From DASQFI01 sp035633215 (lineage in GTDB: Bacteria > Acidobacteriota > Vicinamibacteria > Vicinamibacterales > SCN-69-37), in NCBI GenBank assembly GCA_035633215.1, contig DASQFI010000016.1:1-64000 (forward strand): a DNA stretch of 64,000 bases. Reading direction: 5' to 3'. A program made the translations under genes and the position numbers. Positions 26,155 through 35,565 of the stretch are shown piece by piece. The notes beneath the pieces are model-generated. The model was given only the letters and a program-made list of their open reading frames with translations. It did not search any database and had not been told where the DNA came from. How positions within the stretch are numbered: the first letter of the stretch is position 1; every line of letters starts with the position of its first letter.

Positions 26155-26281
26155 GGAGCATGGAGTTGCCCACTTCGGCCGAATCTGGCAATTTGCCCGC
26201 TACCGGATAGTGAGAACGGCTCTAGAATCGGGTCTGGTATTGATTCTGCAGGCTGCGTGGCTGCTTCGGTAAGGACCTTAC

Positions 26282-27592
26282 ATGGGCTGGCGTTCAATCG
26301 CCATCGTCGGCTGCGCGACGTCGCTGCTGGCCGCGCCGCAGCAGCCATCGCCGAGCGCCACGCCTGTCGCCTCCGCGACGGTTCGAGTCGTCCGCAAGGC
26401 CGGTGACGTCCAGTTCATTTACCTTGAAAACCTTCGCGACCTACCACTGATCGAGTGGAAGGTGGCCCTGCGCTCCGGCGACGATCGCGGCGGGATGACT
26501 GTCTCTCGCCGGTACGACCCGAAGAGCACCCGCCCGGACGATACGCCGATCGCGCCCGGCGAAACGAAGCGGCAGCGGGTCCAGTGGCAAGGCGAACGGC
26601 TGACGGAGACGCCCAGCGTCGCGCTGGCGGTGTTTGCCGACGGATCGCACGTGGGCACCGCGCCTGGAGTCGCGGCGTATCACAAACAGCAGGAGGCGCT
26701 GGCCGCCGACCTGACATATTGGCAGAGCGCACTGCAGAACGTGCCGCGAACGTCGCCGCGCGCGGCCGAGACGTATTTGCGAGGCAAGATCCGGGAACGC
26801 CTCCAGGCCGATCCGAGCGATCCGAGTCAGCTGAGCGGCGCAATCGGCGGGTGGCTCGGCCCGATGCGCGCAGCGGACTGGGCGTACAGGATGACTGACA
26901 GCACGCTCAAGGAGATCGTGACGCGTCTGGAGAATGCGACGCGCTATCGAGCCCATCTCGCCGCGCGCCAGGCCGTGGAGCAGTCGGTCGCGGTGCGCAC
27001 TCTGATCGGCCTCGGCAGCGAGTTCGTGGCGGTCGTGGAGAATCTGCGCGACACGCCGCTCGAAGCGTGGGATCTCGAGATCTACGATCCGCCCACGTCG
27101 CGATTCGCGCATCAGCGGCAGGGATTCGACGCTGGCCAGGTCATCGAGGACGGGCGGCCGGGCGGAAGGCTCCGGCGGAATGAAGTGCGCGAGATCGGCA
27201 TCCGCCCGGCGGACGATCTTCCGGATTCGGCGGCACCTCGTGTCGGGCTGAGCTTCGCCCTCTGGAGCGATCTGACGTGGGAAGGATCAGCCGCGATGCG
27301 CGACGAACGCTTCAAGTCGCGCGAGCGTCAGGCGGCCCAACATGAGTTCTGGATTGCCGCCCTCAGCGACGCGGCGCTCAGGCCTGCCCGCGAGGCGCTC
27401 AGCTTTCTGCGGGAGAAACGGGCGGAACGGCGGCGTCAGGCACCGCAGGAGTTCGACCCGCTCCAGGGGAATTTCGAGATGTGGGAAGCTTCGGTCACCC
27501 GCGAGCCCGAGATGTTCTCGTCGCGTTTGATCACGTACCGTGACCGGCTTCAGGAGGAGCATCGCCTCCTGACCCGCCACCTGAATCGCTGA
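26282..27592 (+). CDS. Secreted protein of unknown function with an internal duplication
   Basis: I do not recognise the family. The 436-residue protein has an N-terminal signal-like segment (IAIVGCATSLLAAPQQ). Two modules resemble each other: FIYLENLRDLPLIEWKVAL (about residue 44) against FVAVVENLRDTPLEAWDLEI (about 248), and later YHKQQEALAADLTYWQSAL (about 140) against SRERQAAQHEFWIAAL (about 350). Each looks like a short beta-sandwich followed by an amphipathic helical hairpin. The start has an AAGGA site seven bases upstream. The 127 bp between sdhB and this gene show no clear promoter. Confidence 0.7.
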   Translation: MGWRSIAIVGCATSLLAAPQQPSPSATPVASATVRVVRKAGDVQFIYLENLRDLPLIEWKVALRSGDDRGGMTVSRRYDPKSTRPDDTPIAPGETKRQRVQWQGERLTETPSVALAVFADGSHVGTAPGVAAYHKQQEALAADLTYWQSALQNVPRTSPRAAETYLRGKIRERLQADPSDPSQLSGAIGGWLGPMRAADWAYRMTDSTLKEIVTRLENATRYRAHLAARQAVEQSVAVRTLIGLGSEFVAVVENLRDTPLEAWDLEIYDPPTSRFAHQRQGFDAGQVIEDGRPGGRLRRNEVREIGIRPADDLPDSAAPRVGLSFALWSDLTWEGSAAMRDERFKSRERQAAQHEFWIAALSDAALRPAREALSFLREKRAERRRQAPQEFDPLQGNFEMWEASVTREPEMFSSRLITYRDRLQEEHRLLTRHLNR

Positions 27593-27615
27593 CGGCAGGC
27601 ACCCCGTCGGCGCAA

Positions 27616-28236
27616 TCAGAAGCGGATTTCCATCCCTGCTCGTCCGCCGAGCGCCTGCCGCAGGAGGGCGATCAGACTCGAATCGGCGCCTGCCTTTTGC
27701 AGCATGTCGATCGTCGCCTCATCGATGTAGTACCGCGCCTCGTCCGACGACTCCTCTTCCAGCGCGTCAACCAGGAACCGCGCCTGCTCGCCCGTGAGCG
27801 CGCCGAGCGACTGGCCGGTTTCGAGATCGATGACTGGTGCGGGTGGCGCATCGACACTCGTCGGCAAGGGCTCGCTGGCCGCTACGGCCGCCCCGGAGCT
27901 CGCCAGATCCGCAACGAGCTCACGAGCACGTGCCGCGTCTTCCTGCCGGACGACGATGCGGTGCCTCGCGTCGGAGCGCGCCAGATCCGGCACGTCCGTC
28001 GGGTATCTGAGCGCATCGAGGCTCCCTCGGCCCTGCACCGTGTACTCAATTCCCTGCTCGTCGAGCGTCATCGTCGCCAGGGGGAGAATTGCTGGATCGG
28101 CGGTTTCGAAGACGGATTCCAACGTCGCGTCCGGATCTGGCGACCCGCCAGGCCGCTCGGCCACGAGCGCGACGTCGCACGACGGACACGTCGTCGCGAA
28201 CGATGGGTACTCCAGGCCACAGTTCGGACAATACAT
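27616..28236 (-). CDS. Zinc-ribbon DUF2007-type protein
   Basis: A 206-residue protein starting with a zinc ribbon CPNCGLEYPSFATTCPSC (two CxxC knuckles at about 3-20). A DUF2007-like module follows (TMTLDEQGIEYTVQGRGS...RIVVRQEDAARARELV, about 55-120), proposed in the family to be a signal-transducing, PII-like fold. The C-terminal 70 residues are acidic, then helical. The ATG at 28236 is used because the ribbon follows at once. It is convergent with the previous gene and 32 bp from the DUF2079 gene behind it. Function is unknown. Confidence 0.7.
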   Translation of the reverse strand: MYCPNCGLEYPSFATTCPSCDVALVAERPGGSPDPDATLESVFETADPAILPLATMTLDEQGIEYTVQGRGSLDALRYPTDVPDLARSDARHRIVVRQEDAARARELVADLASSGAAVAASEPLPTSVDAPPAPVIDLETGQSLGALTGEQARFLVDALEEESSDEARYYIDEATIDMLQKAGADSSLIALLRQALGGRAGMEIRF

Positions 28237-28268
28237 GGTCGTTCCGATCAGTCTAGACCAGGTACCAA

Positions 28269-29650
28269 TCAGGGCAGCGGATTTCGAAGCTTGAACGCGT
28301 AGAGCGGCCCGTGCACGATGGCTTCGTACCGCGAATTGTTCTCGTACTGCGTGATGAGGGCGCTCACCTCGCCCGGTTGCAGGGGCCACGGGCCGCCGAC
28401 CTGAGTCAGCAGGACCAGGTCGGGCTCGCGCGTCGGCTGATGCGGAGCCCCTATCGCGAACAGTTGTCGGCTACGCGGAAGATGGGGAATCAGATTGGGT
28501 TGCGCCAGGATCATGGTCCCCTGAACCCCCCGGAGCTGCTGCAGGATGACGGTGGCTTCCGGGTTGATCCTTGTTCGAGGCAGCCGCTGAAGGGCTGGAT
28601 TGTCAATCGCCGTCACCACAAGAAGCACGCCAAGCACCGCGATAGTGACCCGCCGGAAGCGATGCCAGAACCAGAGAACTCCTGCGGCGCTCGCCATAAA
28701 CAACCAAGGCAGAATTGGCCACGCATAGTGGTCCATGAGAGCCTTTTGCAGCGTATCCGGCGCAGCCGACATGTTGATGGCGATCCCCGGAAGCGCCGGC
28801 AGCAGCCAGATGCCGCCGGCAAGACACGAGAATCCAGTCATGGAGAGCAGATTGAAGGCGGTCCCGAGACTTCGTCGGCTCAGCAATCGGCCGGTCAGCT
28901 CCGCGGAGTCAAAGCCGCCCGACGGGGAGCCGAATCGAGCCTCCAGGAGAGGATTCGACGGCGGCATCCGATCATGGAGGCGGCTGGCGGGAATCGCGAC
29001 AAACATGGCGACTGAGAACCAGAGACCCGCAAGCGCGATCGTCAGGATCGCCCGGCGTCTCTGATTCCGGAACCGCGCAATCTGCAGGGCGCCAAACGCC
29101 GCAACATAGATTGGCATGTCCTCCTTCGTCATGAGCAGCAGCAGCACCGCGGGCCAGTACAGCAATCGATGTCTGTCCGCCAGTGCCACGACGGCGAACA
29201 TGAGACCAGCCTGGAAACACTCAGGGTAGAAGAAGCTGGCCAGTGCACTATGCGTGCGACGGGCGAGCAGGCCGCCATCAGGACGAGGGCCGGCCAGTGC
29301 TCGAGACCAAGCCGACGCTGGAATCGATAAAAGAGGAGCGCCGCGCCTGCGGCGGCCAGTGGCTGAACGCTCAATAGCATCACAGGCGACGGCCACAACG
29401 CGTGTAGCGGCACGAGCGCCAGGAGAATTGGCATGAAGTGGTGCGAGAAGATCGAGTGGCCCACGAATGGCACAAAGCCATGGCCGCCGTCTTGAAGATC
29501 CCAAAGCGCATACTCAAAGACCGAAAGATCGAAGGCGTTGGTCGTCAGGGAATAGTGACCGACAATCGCTCGCCAGACGTACAGGACCGTCCAGAGAGTC
29601 GCAATCACGACGGCGACTCCGTAGTCTCTCTTGAGAAGCGGAGTGTTCAA
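28269..29650 (-). pseudogene. DUF2079 membrane protein with a one-base frameshift
   Basis: Two frames together make one DUF2079 protein, a family of polytopic membrane proteins related to GT-C glycosyltransferases. The first frame (TTG 29650 to about 29272) has FDLSVFEYALWDLQDG and GHSIFSHHFMPILLALVPL. The second (about 29270 to 28269) continues LLARRTHSALASFFYPECF, MTKEDMPIYVAAFGAL and further helices. The natural join MAA-LLARR needs one extra base near 29270-29275, in the run GCGGCCTGCTCG. The repaired protein would be about 460 residues, a normal length. It is either a recent pseudogene or a single-base sequencing error. Confidence 0.8.
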
Positions 29651-29701
29651 TGGCGTAGCGGCTCCTCGGGTATCCTAGCTCCGCCAGCGCCGGAGGTCCG
29701 G

Positions 29702-31504
29702 ATGACGACGCGCATCATCGGGTGGATGCTTGGAATCGGTCTGGCCGTCATCGCGCGGCCGGCGGTTGTCGCGCAGAGCGGCACCCCACAGATTCAACCC
29801 ACATTTCGCGCGGTCACGTCGCTGGTGCCGATCGACGTCCGCGTGCTCGATCGCAGCGGCAAGCCGATCACGGATCTCAAGGCGGCCGATTTCACGATCC
29901 TCGAAGACGGCGCGCCGCAGAAGCTGGGGCATTTCTCGGTCGTCACGATGACCGCCGCGACGACGCCGGCGGACGCCGCGCCGATTCGCCGCCAGATCCC
30001 GGTCGAGAACGTACTGCTCGCGCCGCAGACGCGGCGGTTATTTCTGATTACGCTCGGTCGTGGCCGTTTGCAGCACCCGTCGCGGGGCATTGACGCGGCG
30101 ATTAGGTTCGTCGGCGAGCGGCTTCTGCCGCAAGACCAGGTGGCCGTGACGGCCTACAATCGCGCCACCGACTTCACGACCGATCGCGCCCAGATCTTGC
30201 AGGTCCTGGAGCGCTTCAAAGCCATGCACGAGATGATCGAGGCGAAGGTGCGGCAGCATTTCAGCGGCTTCTCGGCGGTCTACAAGTCGTCGGACCTGCC
30301 GACCGAATTCCAGGCCGAAATTGACGCCATCTTCAAGGGAACGGAGACGCGCGAGCTTCCGCCTGGCCGGATTACCGACGCCTCTGATCTCGGGCGCGAT
30401 GATCGACGCGCGACCGACGCATTGCAGCGAGCGGAGCTGCTTCGCGAGCGCGCCGAAGCTGCCGCCGCGATGGGTCTGCCCGTCTCGGAGTTCGACAAAC
30501 TCGCCATCGCGGAGGCCGAACGGTTCGGCTCGTCGCTGGCGGAATATGTCGCCTCGAATCGCCAAACGATGCAGGACATCGGACGTCTCTATGCCGGCAT
30601 CGACTACCTCCGCTACATCGACGGCGAGAAACATTTGGTCTTCGTGACGGAGCGAGGATTCCTGCTGCCGCGCGTGGAATCCGATCTGAGCTTGGCGGCA
30701 ACCGCCAACAACGCACGAGTGGCCATCGATGTGATCCAGACCGGAGGGCTCGCACCAACGATGAAACCGTCCTCCCCGAGGGACCCGCTCTCACTGCCCA
30801 TCATCGACATCACGAGGGGAGAGCCGCTCCAGCAGCGCTTCATTGTCTCGTCGATGAAGCACATCGCCGAACTCACCGGCGGGCAGGCATCCGTGTACGA
30901 GTACGCCGACAAGGCGTTCGATCGAGTCGCGACGTCGACGTCAGCCGGATATCTGCTGGGGTACTACCCGACGAATCCCGCATTCGACGACCGCTATCGG
31001 CGAGTCACGGTGAAAGTGAACCGGTCGGGCGCCACGGTGCTCTATCGGCACGGATACTTCGCCGAGCGGCCGCGCGCGCCGCTCGACCGCCGCCGTGCGC
31101 TCAGCTACAACCGCGTCGCGACCGCGGTGAATTACCCGCAGGACATTCGCGATCTCGACATCCAGCTCAAGACATCCGAGGTCAAAGGCACCGGCCGCGT
31201 CCCGGACGTCGTGGTGGATCTGACGATCGACATCTCGAAGATCGGTCTGACGATCGCCGATGGGCGCCACAGGGGCGGGCTGGACATCGCCGTGTTCTGC
31301 CAGAACGCAGACGGCGACCCGGTCGGCGACTTGTGGCAGAAAATGGATCTGAACCTGTCGGACGCCACACATCTGCGGATGACGCGCGCCGGTCTCAGCT
31401 ATTCCGGCCGCATCCCGGTCACGGGGATCGTCAAGTACGTGAAGGTCGTCGTCTACGACTACGCGTCCGATCGGATCGGCACGGTCATGCGGCAGGTGCG
31501 GTGA
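29702..31504 (+). CDS. VWFA-related acidobacterial-domain protein (TIGR03436 type)
   Basis: A 600-residue secreted protein, with signal peptide IIGWMLGIGLAVIARPAVVA. It has the family's opening strand (LVPIDVRVLDRSGKPITDLKA-like, ADFTILEDGAPQKLGHFSVV) and a VWA-like core (RRLFLITLGRGR...AIRFVGERLLPQDQVAVTAY). The DxSxS metal site of true VWA domains is not seen. A long helical insert (about 185-300) and the family C-terminus (STSAGYLLGYYPTNPAFDDRYRRV) follow. These proteins are abundant in Acidobacteriota but have no proven function. GGAGG lies six bases before the ATG. Confidence 0.85.
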   Translation: MTTRIIGWMLGIGLAVIARPAVVAQSGTPQIQPTFRAVTSLVPIDVRVLDRSGKPITDLKAADFTILEDGAPQKLGHFSVVTMTAATTPADAAPIRRQIPVENVLLAPQTRRLFLITLGRGRLQHPSRGIDAAIRFVGERLLPQDQVAVTAYNRATDFTTDRAQILQVLERFKAMHEMIEAKVRQHFSGFSAVYKSSDLPTEFQAEIDAIFKGTETRELPPGRITDASDLGRDDRRATDALQRAELLRERAEAAAAMGLPVSEFDKLAIAEAERFGSSLAEYVASNRQTMQDIGRLYAGIDYLRYIDGEKHLVFVTERGFLLPRVESDLSLAATANNARVAIDVIQTGGLAPTMKPSSPRDPLSLPIIDITRGEPLQQRFIVSSMKHIAELTGGQASVYEYADKAFDRVATSTSAGYLLGYYPTNPAFDDRYRRVTVKVNRSGATVLYRHGYFAERPRAPLDRRRALSYNRVATAVNYPQDIRDLDIQLKTSEVKGTGRVPDVVVDLTIDISKIGLTIADGRHRGGLDIAVFCQNADGDPVGDLWQKMDLNLSDATHLRMTRAGLSYSGRIPVTGIVKYVKVVVYDYASDRIGTVMRQVR

Positions 31505-31513
31505 CGGCCGCGG

Positions 31514-31534
31514 GCCCAACGCCCAAGGCCCAAG
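31514..31534. repeat. Short heptamer run GCCCAAG
   Basis: Three heptamers (GCCCAAC, GCCCAAG, GCCCAAG) lie in the 47-bp gap between two convergent genes. With the following AAGAAAGCTAAAGGCC this looks like a small relative of the longer arrays in this window. Confidence 0.45.
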
Positions 31535-31551
31535 AAAGCTAAAGGCCTTCT

Positions 31552-33120
31552 CTACTCTCGCCGGACCCGGTTCAACCGGTTCCACGAGTACAGTTCGTCG
31601 CGACCCGGCCCCCCGGCCCGCAGGAAGTCTCGAATGACGAGGGCTTCATCGAGCTTGCCCGCCTTGGTGTACTGATCCTGAAGAGCCTCCAGCGCTTTGA
31701 CGACGGTTTCGCGGCGCTCCTCGATTTTCCGCTCCGATTCCTGCTGGATCGCCTGAAGGTCGGCGTTGTATCCCTCCACCAGTTGGCGGCCATCCGCGGG
31801 CAGATCGGGCCGGTTCAGCCAGATCGCCAGGTTTCTTGGGGTCGGCATGGGCTGACCCCACACCAGCGCCCCCTTTCCGACCGCCGTGCGGGGTCGTGGA
31901 GGTGGCGGCGGCACGATTTGGGGCTTTACTTGCAGCTCGACCGGCCTGGGCTTCGCGGCGGGCGGCGGGGGCGGCGGCATCTCCGGTTTGGCTGCGGGGG
32001 CTGGCTTCGCGGCCGGCGGAGGTGGCGGGGGCGGCGGCTGTTGCTGTGAGCCCGTCGCCCACGCCGGCAGCGTCGCGCCGGCCATTAGTGCGAGCGCAAG
32101 CAGGCCTGCCATGGGCAGACGAAGCGGCGCTCGGCCTTTCATGATCATGACGAGTCTCCTTTCGAGCACACGACGATTACCGGAACGAATCCCGACGACG
32201 GCCGCCATCGATCGCGACGGCGTGCCGCGCAGTACCGCACCGGACAAGGCGAGAAGCGATTCGGCGTACGCGCGCCGGCCGTTCGGCAGCGCGGAGATGA
32301 CCCACGCATCGCATGCGAGCTCGGCCTGCTCGCGCAGCGCCGACCTGACGAACCAGAACAAGGGGTTCCACCACCAGACGATGCCGGCCGCCAGCTCGAT
32401 CCAGCCGACGAAGTGATCGCGGCGTTTGACGTGCGCGAGCTCGTGGACGAGCACGCCGTCGATGCACGCATCGGTCGAGTCCCTCGACTGCGCTCGGGAC
32501 GGGTCGTCTGAGAGCGCGGCCGGCCAGAGCAGCCGCGGCTGGCCGAGGCACCACACCGCCGGAGACGCGCAACCGCGTACCGTGAGCACCGGCACGGGTC
32601 GCAGACCAAGCTGGGCCGAAAGCTCGACGACGCGATTCACAATCGCAGGGTCGGCCGGCGTCGCCTCTTTCACCTGGCGAGCCAGTCGCGCGAGCCGCAC
32701 ACCTTCGATGGCGGCGAGACAAAGACTTCCCGCCACCCAGAACATGATGATCCAGGGCAGGGCCGCATGGCCGACAGGTGCCGCTGCATCTCGCGGGTCA
32801 ACGGGCGCGGACACTTCCGCGTCGCTCACGGGGAAAACGTCCCGGTCACGTGGAGTCATTCCGTCGGTTCCCGCAACGAGCGTCGAAGGACCACGCGGGA
32901 TCGGCGGAGTATCCATGCGGACGTCAAGCGTCGCGAGCCCCAGCGGATCCGGCGCCGGCCACGGCCACACCACGAGCGGCGGCGTGACGAACTTCAGCAG
33001 GACGAGCACCCACAGCGCGTGTCGGGCAACCGGGCCGATCCGGGTGGTGCGGCACACCACGACGACCAGCGCGGCGAGCGCCGTGGTGATGACCACGTTC
33101 TGAAAGAGCCACCAGGCCAC
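31552..33120 (-). CDS. M56-family (BlaR1-like) membrane metallopeptidase
   Basis: The partner of a BlaI-type repressor: members sense a signal at the membrane and trigger cleavage of the repressor. The 522-residue protein has membrane helices at about 5-24, 34-52, 121-140 and 340-360, with HELAH at 226-230 (zinc site) and EQAELACDAW as the third-ligand segment. The beta-lactam-binding domain of BlaR1 is absent. Instead, a Pro-rich linker (about 365-425, runs of seven to eight prolines) leads to a charged coiled coil (QQESERKIEERRETVVKAL). The signal is therefore unlikely to be a beta-lactam bound covalently. It lies 3 bp behind the blaI-like gene. Confidence 0.87.
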   Translation of the reverse strand: MAWWLFQNVVITTALAALVVVVCRTTRIGPVARHALWVLVLLKFVTPPLVVWPWPAPDPLGLATLDVRMDTPPIPRGPSTLVAGTDGMTPRDRDVFPVSDAEVSAPVDPRDAAAPVGHAALPWIIMFWVAGSLCLAAIEGVRLARLARQVKEATPADPAIVNRVVELSAQLGLRPVPVLTVRGCASPAVWCLGQPRLLWPAALSDDPSRAQSRDSTDACIDGVLVHELAHVKRRDHFVGWIELAAGIVWWWNPLFWFVRSALREQAELACDAWVISALPNGRRAYAESLLALSGAVLRGTPSRSMAAVVGIRSGNRRVLERRLVMIMKGRAPLRLPMAGLLALALMAGATLPAWATGSQQQPPPPPPPPAAKPAPAAKPEMPPPPPPAAKPRPVELQVKPQIVPPPPPRPRTAVGKGALVWGQPMPTPRNLAIWLNRPDLPADGRQLVEGYNADLQAIQQESERKIEERRETVVKALEALQDQYTKAGKLDEALVIRDFLRAGGPGRDELYSWNRLNRVRRE

Positions 33121-33123
33121 GAA

Positions 33124-33507
33124 TCAGTCCTTGGGGGTCAGGTCGTCGAGCAGCTTCCGGAAGTGCGCGATTTCCTTCGCTGAAAAACGCTGGTCACGGA
33201 CGAGTGCCAGCACGAGCGGGCTGGCCGTGCCGTCACAGACGCGATCGGCGAGCGCCGAGAGACTGGACCCGAGCAGATCGTCGCGTGTGACGATGGCGCG
33301 GAAGAGGTGCGCTGTGTCGCGTCGATCCGCGTCGACGTAGCCCTTCTCGCGGAGCCGCGACAGCAGCGTGAGCACGGTGTTGTAGGCGAGCCTGCGGCGG
33401 CGTTTCCGGAGCGCGGCCGCAACGTCCCGGACGGTGGCGGGGCCCGACGCCCACAGCTCTTTCAGCACTTCCAGTTCGGCGTCGCTCACCGGGAGCCGGC
33501 GCGTCAT
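33124..33507 (-). CDS. BlaI/MecI/CopY-family repressor
   Basis: A 127-residue winged-helix repressor. The N-terminal domain has LPVSDAELEVLKELWASGPATVRDV-like sequence, and the recognition region (LAYNTVLTLLSRLREKGYV) matches BlaI. The C-terminal dimerisation and cleavage region follows. It is co-transcribed with the M56 gene. Two CTACANNNTGTAG dyads in its own promoter are ideal BlaI-type operators, so the pair is probably autoregulated. AGGAGGT precedes the ATG. Other targets are not seen in the window. Confidence 0.9.
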   Translation of the reverse strand: MTRRLPVSDAELEVLKELWASGPATVRDVAAALRKRRRRLAYNTVLTLLSRLREKGYVDADRRDTAHLFRAIVTRDDLLGSSLSALADRVCDGTASPLVLALVRDQRFSAKEIAHFRKLLDDLTPKD

Positions 33508-33515
33508 GTTTACCT

Positions 33516-33564
33516 CCTACAGTCTGTAGGTGACAGTACTACTACACGTTGTAGGTGGCGTCAA
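33516..33564 (-). promoter_or_regulatory. Promoter and twin operators of the BlaI/M56 operon
   Basis: A minus-strand -35 TTGACG lies at 33564-33559. Operator 2, CTACACGTTGTAG (33542-33554), fills the 17-bp spacer to a weak -10 TAGTAC (33541-33536). Operator 1, CCTACAGTCTGTAGG (33516-33530), lies between the -10 and the ribosome site. Both are perfect dyads with centres 25 bp apart, and fit the CTACA-TGTAG core of BlaI/MecI operators. Confidence 0.75.
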
Positions 33565-33585
33565 GGCTGGCCGGTCATAACCCGG

Positions 33586-35565
33586 TCATCTGAAGGTCAG
33601 TGTCAGCGGGAATTGCCCGGCGCCCAACGGCTGCTGTCGGGTGAACAGCCGCAAGAACAGCCGGCCCGCCGCGAGATCTTCGCGGTCGGCCTCCCGAAGC
33701 GCAATCTCGCCGCTGCCGGCGAGCTCGCCCGTGCGAAGGAACCGTGCGATCACAAAGCCGGCCTGAGCTGGCGAAGCTGGTGAGCCGGGCGGCGCGGGCG
33801 GCGCCGCGCGGTGAAGGCCGACAAGCAACATGTCCTGCGCGGTGACGCCGTCCACGGCGATTTCGTATGAGAGCACGTTCGGACTTGGTTGACGAAACCT
33901 CGTTCGAACGACCGGCGAGCTGGATGACACCACGGGCGGTGACAATGTGCCGAGAGCTACCGCCGGCGGACTGGCCCGCGGATCCCCGAGCGGCGGTGTG
34001 CTCGCCGGCGGCCGGTGCGCGTGCGTAGCGCGCTCGAACGCGGCCCCGAGTTTCAACAGATCGGGTTCGCTGAACGCTCGGCCGACGAACTCGATCCCCA
34101 CCGGCAGCCCGTCTGGCGTGAAGCCTGCCGGCACGCTGAGGGCCGGTAAGCCGGTCGTCGGGCTGAGCTGACAGTTGGTGCCCGCCTGCGATTCCCCGAT
34201 CGGAGCGGCCTTCCGCCGGAGCGTCGGATAGACGATCGCCGTCACGCGCGCGGCATCCATTTCCCCGAGAATCGCCTTACGCGCCTCTTCGCGCCTGGCG
34301 AGCGACGTGCGATAGCTCTCGCTGTCGCGCGATTCGATCGCGTTGCGCCGGCGAAAAGAGCCGTCGAGCGCCTGGTGATAGAGGCCCCGGTCGAGAATCT
34401 CTCCGAGCGAGCGGACCGGCGGGGCTGACGCCGCCGAGAGGTAGTCCGACAAATCGAACTTGAACTCCGCGTCGATGACGCTCGTCGCGCGGAGCAGCTC
34501 CGTCAGGTTCGGCATCGGCATCTCGACGACGGCCGCGCCGTGTTGCTTCGCCGTGTCGAGGCTCGCCCGCACGATACCGCCAACCTCGCCATCTTCAGGC
34601 GCGTCCCCGAACAGCGGCATCAGCACGCCCAGTCGAGTCCCCTTCAAGCTCGCCGCGGCCAGACCATCCACGTAAGACCGCGGCGCGCGACCGCGGCCGG
34701 CCGCCGACACCGGATCGTCGGGATCGATACCAACCGTCGCGTCGAGTATCAGCGCGACGTCACGCACGCTGCGCGCCAGCGGACCGGCGACGTCCTGGGT
34801 GTGCGACAACGGGATCACGCCGGCGCGGCTCGTGAGGCCGTAGGTCGGACGAAGGCCGACCAGACTGTTGTGTGACGCCGGAATCCGGATCGAGCCGCAG
34901 GTATCCGTGCCGAGCCCGGCGGCCGCGAAGTTGGCCGCGATGGCCGCGCCCGTACCGCCGCTCGAGCCGCCCGGATTCCGCGTGGGATCGTACGGGTTCC
35001 GCGTCTGCGCGCCGAGCGAGCTCACGGTCACGATGCCCGACGCCAGCTCGTGCAGATTGGTCTTGCCGACGACGATCGCGCCGGCGGCTCGCAGCCGCGC
35101 GACCTGAAACGCGTCGCGGACGGGCCGGTGTGTCGCCAGGGCGATCGACGAGCCCGTCGTCGGCATGTCGGCCGTATCGAAGTTGTCTTTGATGACGATC
35201 GGAATGCCGTGCAGCGGGCCGCGCACCTTGCGCGCCTTCCGCTCCGCATCGAGCGCGTCGGCCGTTTCGAGCGCGGCGGGGTTCAACGCGATGAAGGCGT
35301 TGATCCGCGGACCCTGCTGCTCGTACGCGTCAATCCGCGCGAGATAGCTCTCGACGAGCTGGCGGGACGTGGTCTGGCCTTTCTCCAGGGCTGTCTGGAG
35401 CTCGCCAATCGACTTTTCGTAAGGATCGAACGGCGCCTGCTCGTCCGCCGCAGCCCGCACGACGAACGTGGACGCCGTGCCTGGCGGCCTCTCGAAAAGC
35501 GATGCTGGAGTGATCGCAGAGATGAGCGATGCGCCGATCACGCCGCCAAGGAGGAGCCGGATCAT
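33586..35565 (-). CDS. Secreted amidase-signature hydrolase
   Basis: An amidase-signature enzyme of 659 residues. The Ser-cisSer-Lys triad is visible as Lys126 (IPIVIKDNFD), Ser about 202 (RNPGGSSGGT) and Ser225 (DTCGSIRIPAS); most relatives have DTGGSIR. An N-terminal signal peptide (IRLLLGGVIGASLISAITPA) predicts export. The last 130 residues after the amidase fold form a separate Pro-rich and beta-rich extension, ending in PLGAGQFPLTLTFR. The start overlaps the lipoprotein stop (ATGA), so the two are coupled. Substrate is unknown; aryl or aliphatic amides are typical. Confidence 0.88.
   Translation of the reverse strand: MIRLLLGGVIGASLISAITPASLFERPPGTASTFVVRAAADEQAPFDPYEKSIGELQTALEKGQTTSRQLVESYLARIDAYEQQGPRINAFIALNPAALETADALDAERKARKVRGPLHGIPIVIKDNFDTADMPTTGSSIALATHRPVRDAFQVARLRAAGAIVVGKTNLHELASGIVTVSSLGAQTRNPYDPTRNPGGSSGGTGAAIAANFAAAGLGTDTCGSIRIPASHNSLVGLRPTYGLTSRAGVIPLSHTQDVAGPLARSVRDVALILDATVGIDPDDPVSAAGRGRAPRSYVDGLAAASLKGTRLGVLMPLFGDAPEDGEVGGIVRASLDTAKQHGAAVVEMPMPNLTELLRATSVIDAEFKFDLSDYLSAASAPPVRSLGEILDRGLYHQALDGSFRRRNAIESRDSESYRTSLARREEARKAILGEMDAARVTAIVYPTLRRKAAPIGESQAGTNCQLSPTTGLPALSVPAGFTPDGLPVGIEFVGRAFSEPDLLKLGAAFERATHAHRPPASTPPLGDPRASPPAVALGTLSPPVVSSSSPVVRTRFRQPSPNVLSYEIAVDGVTAQDMLLVGLHRAAPPAPPGSPASPAQAGFVIARFLRTGELAGSGEIALREADREDLAAGRLFLRLFTRQQPLGAGQFPLTLTFR

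Noticed and set aside
26155..26281. Sigma-54 promoter (TGGCAAT...TTGC) before the unknown secreted protein
   Set aside because: The GG and GC elements are about two bases too close for the -24/-12 spacing.
29438..29701. An N-terminal extension of the VWFA-related gene back to 29438
   Set aside because: That stretch is antisense to the DUF2079 gene; the ATG at 29702 has GGAGG at ideal spacing and starts a proper signal peptide.
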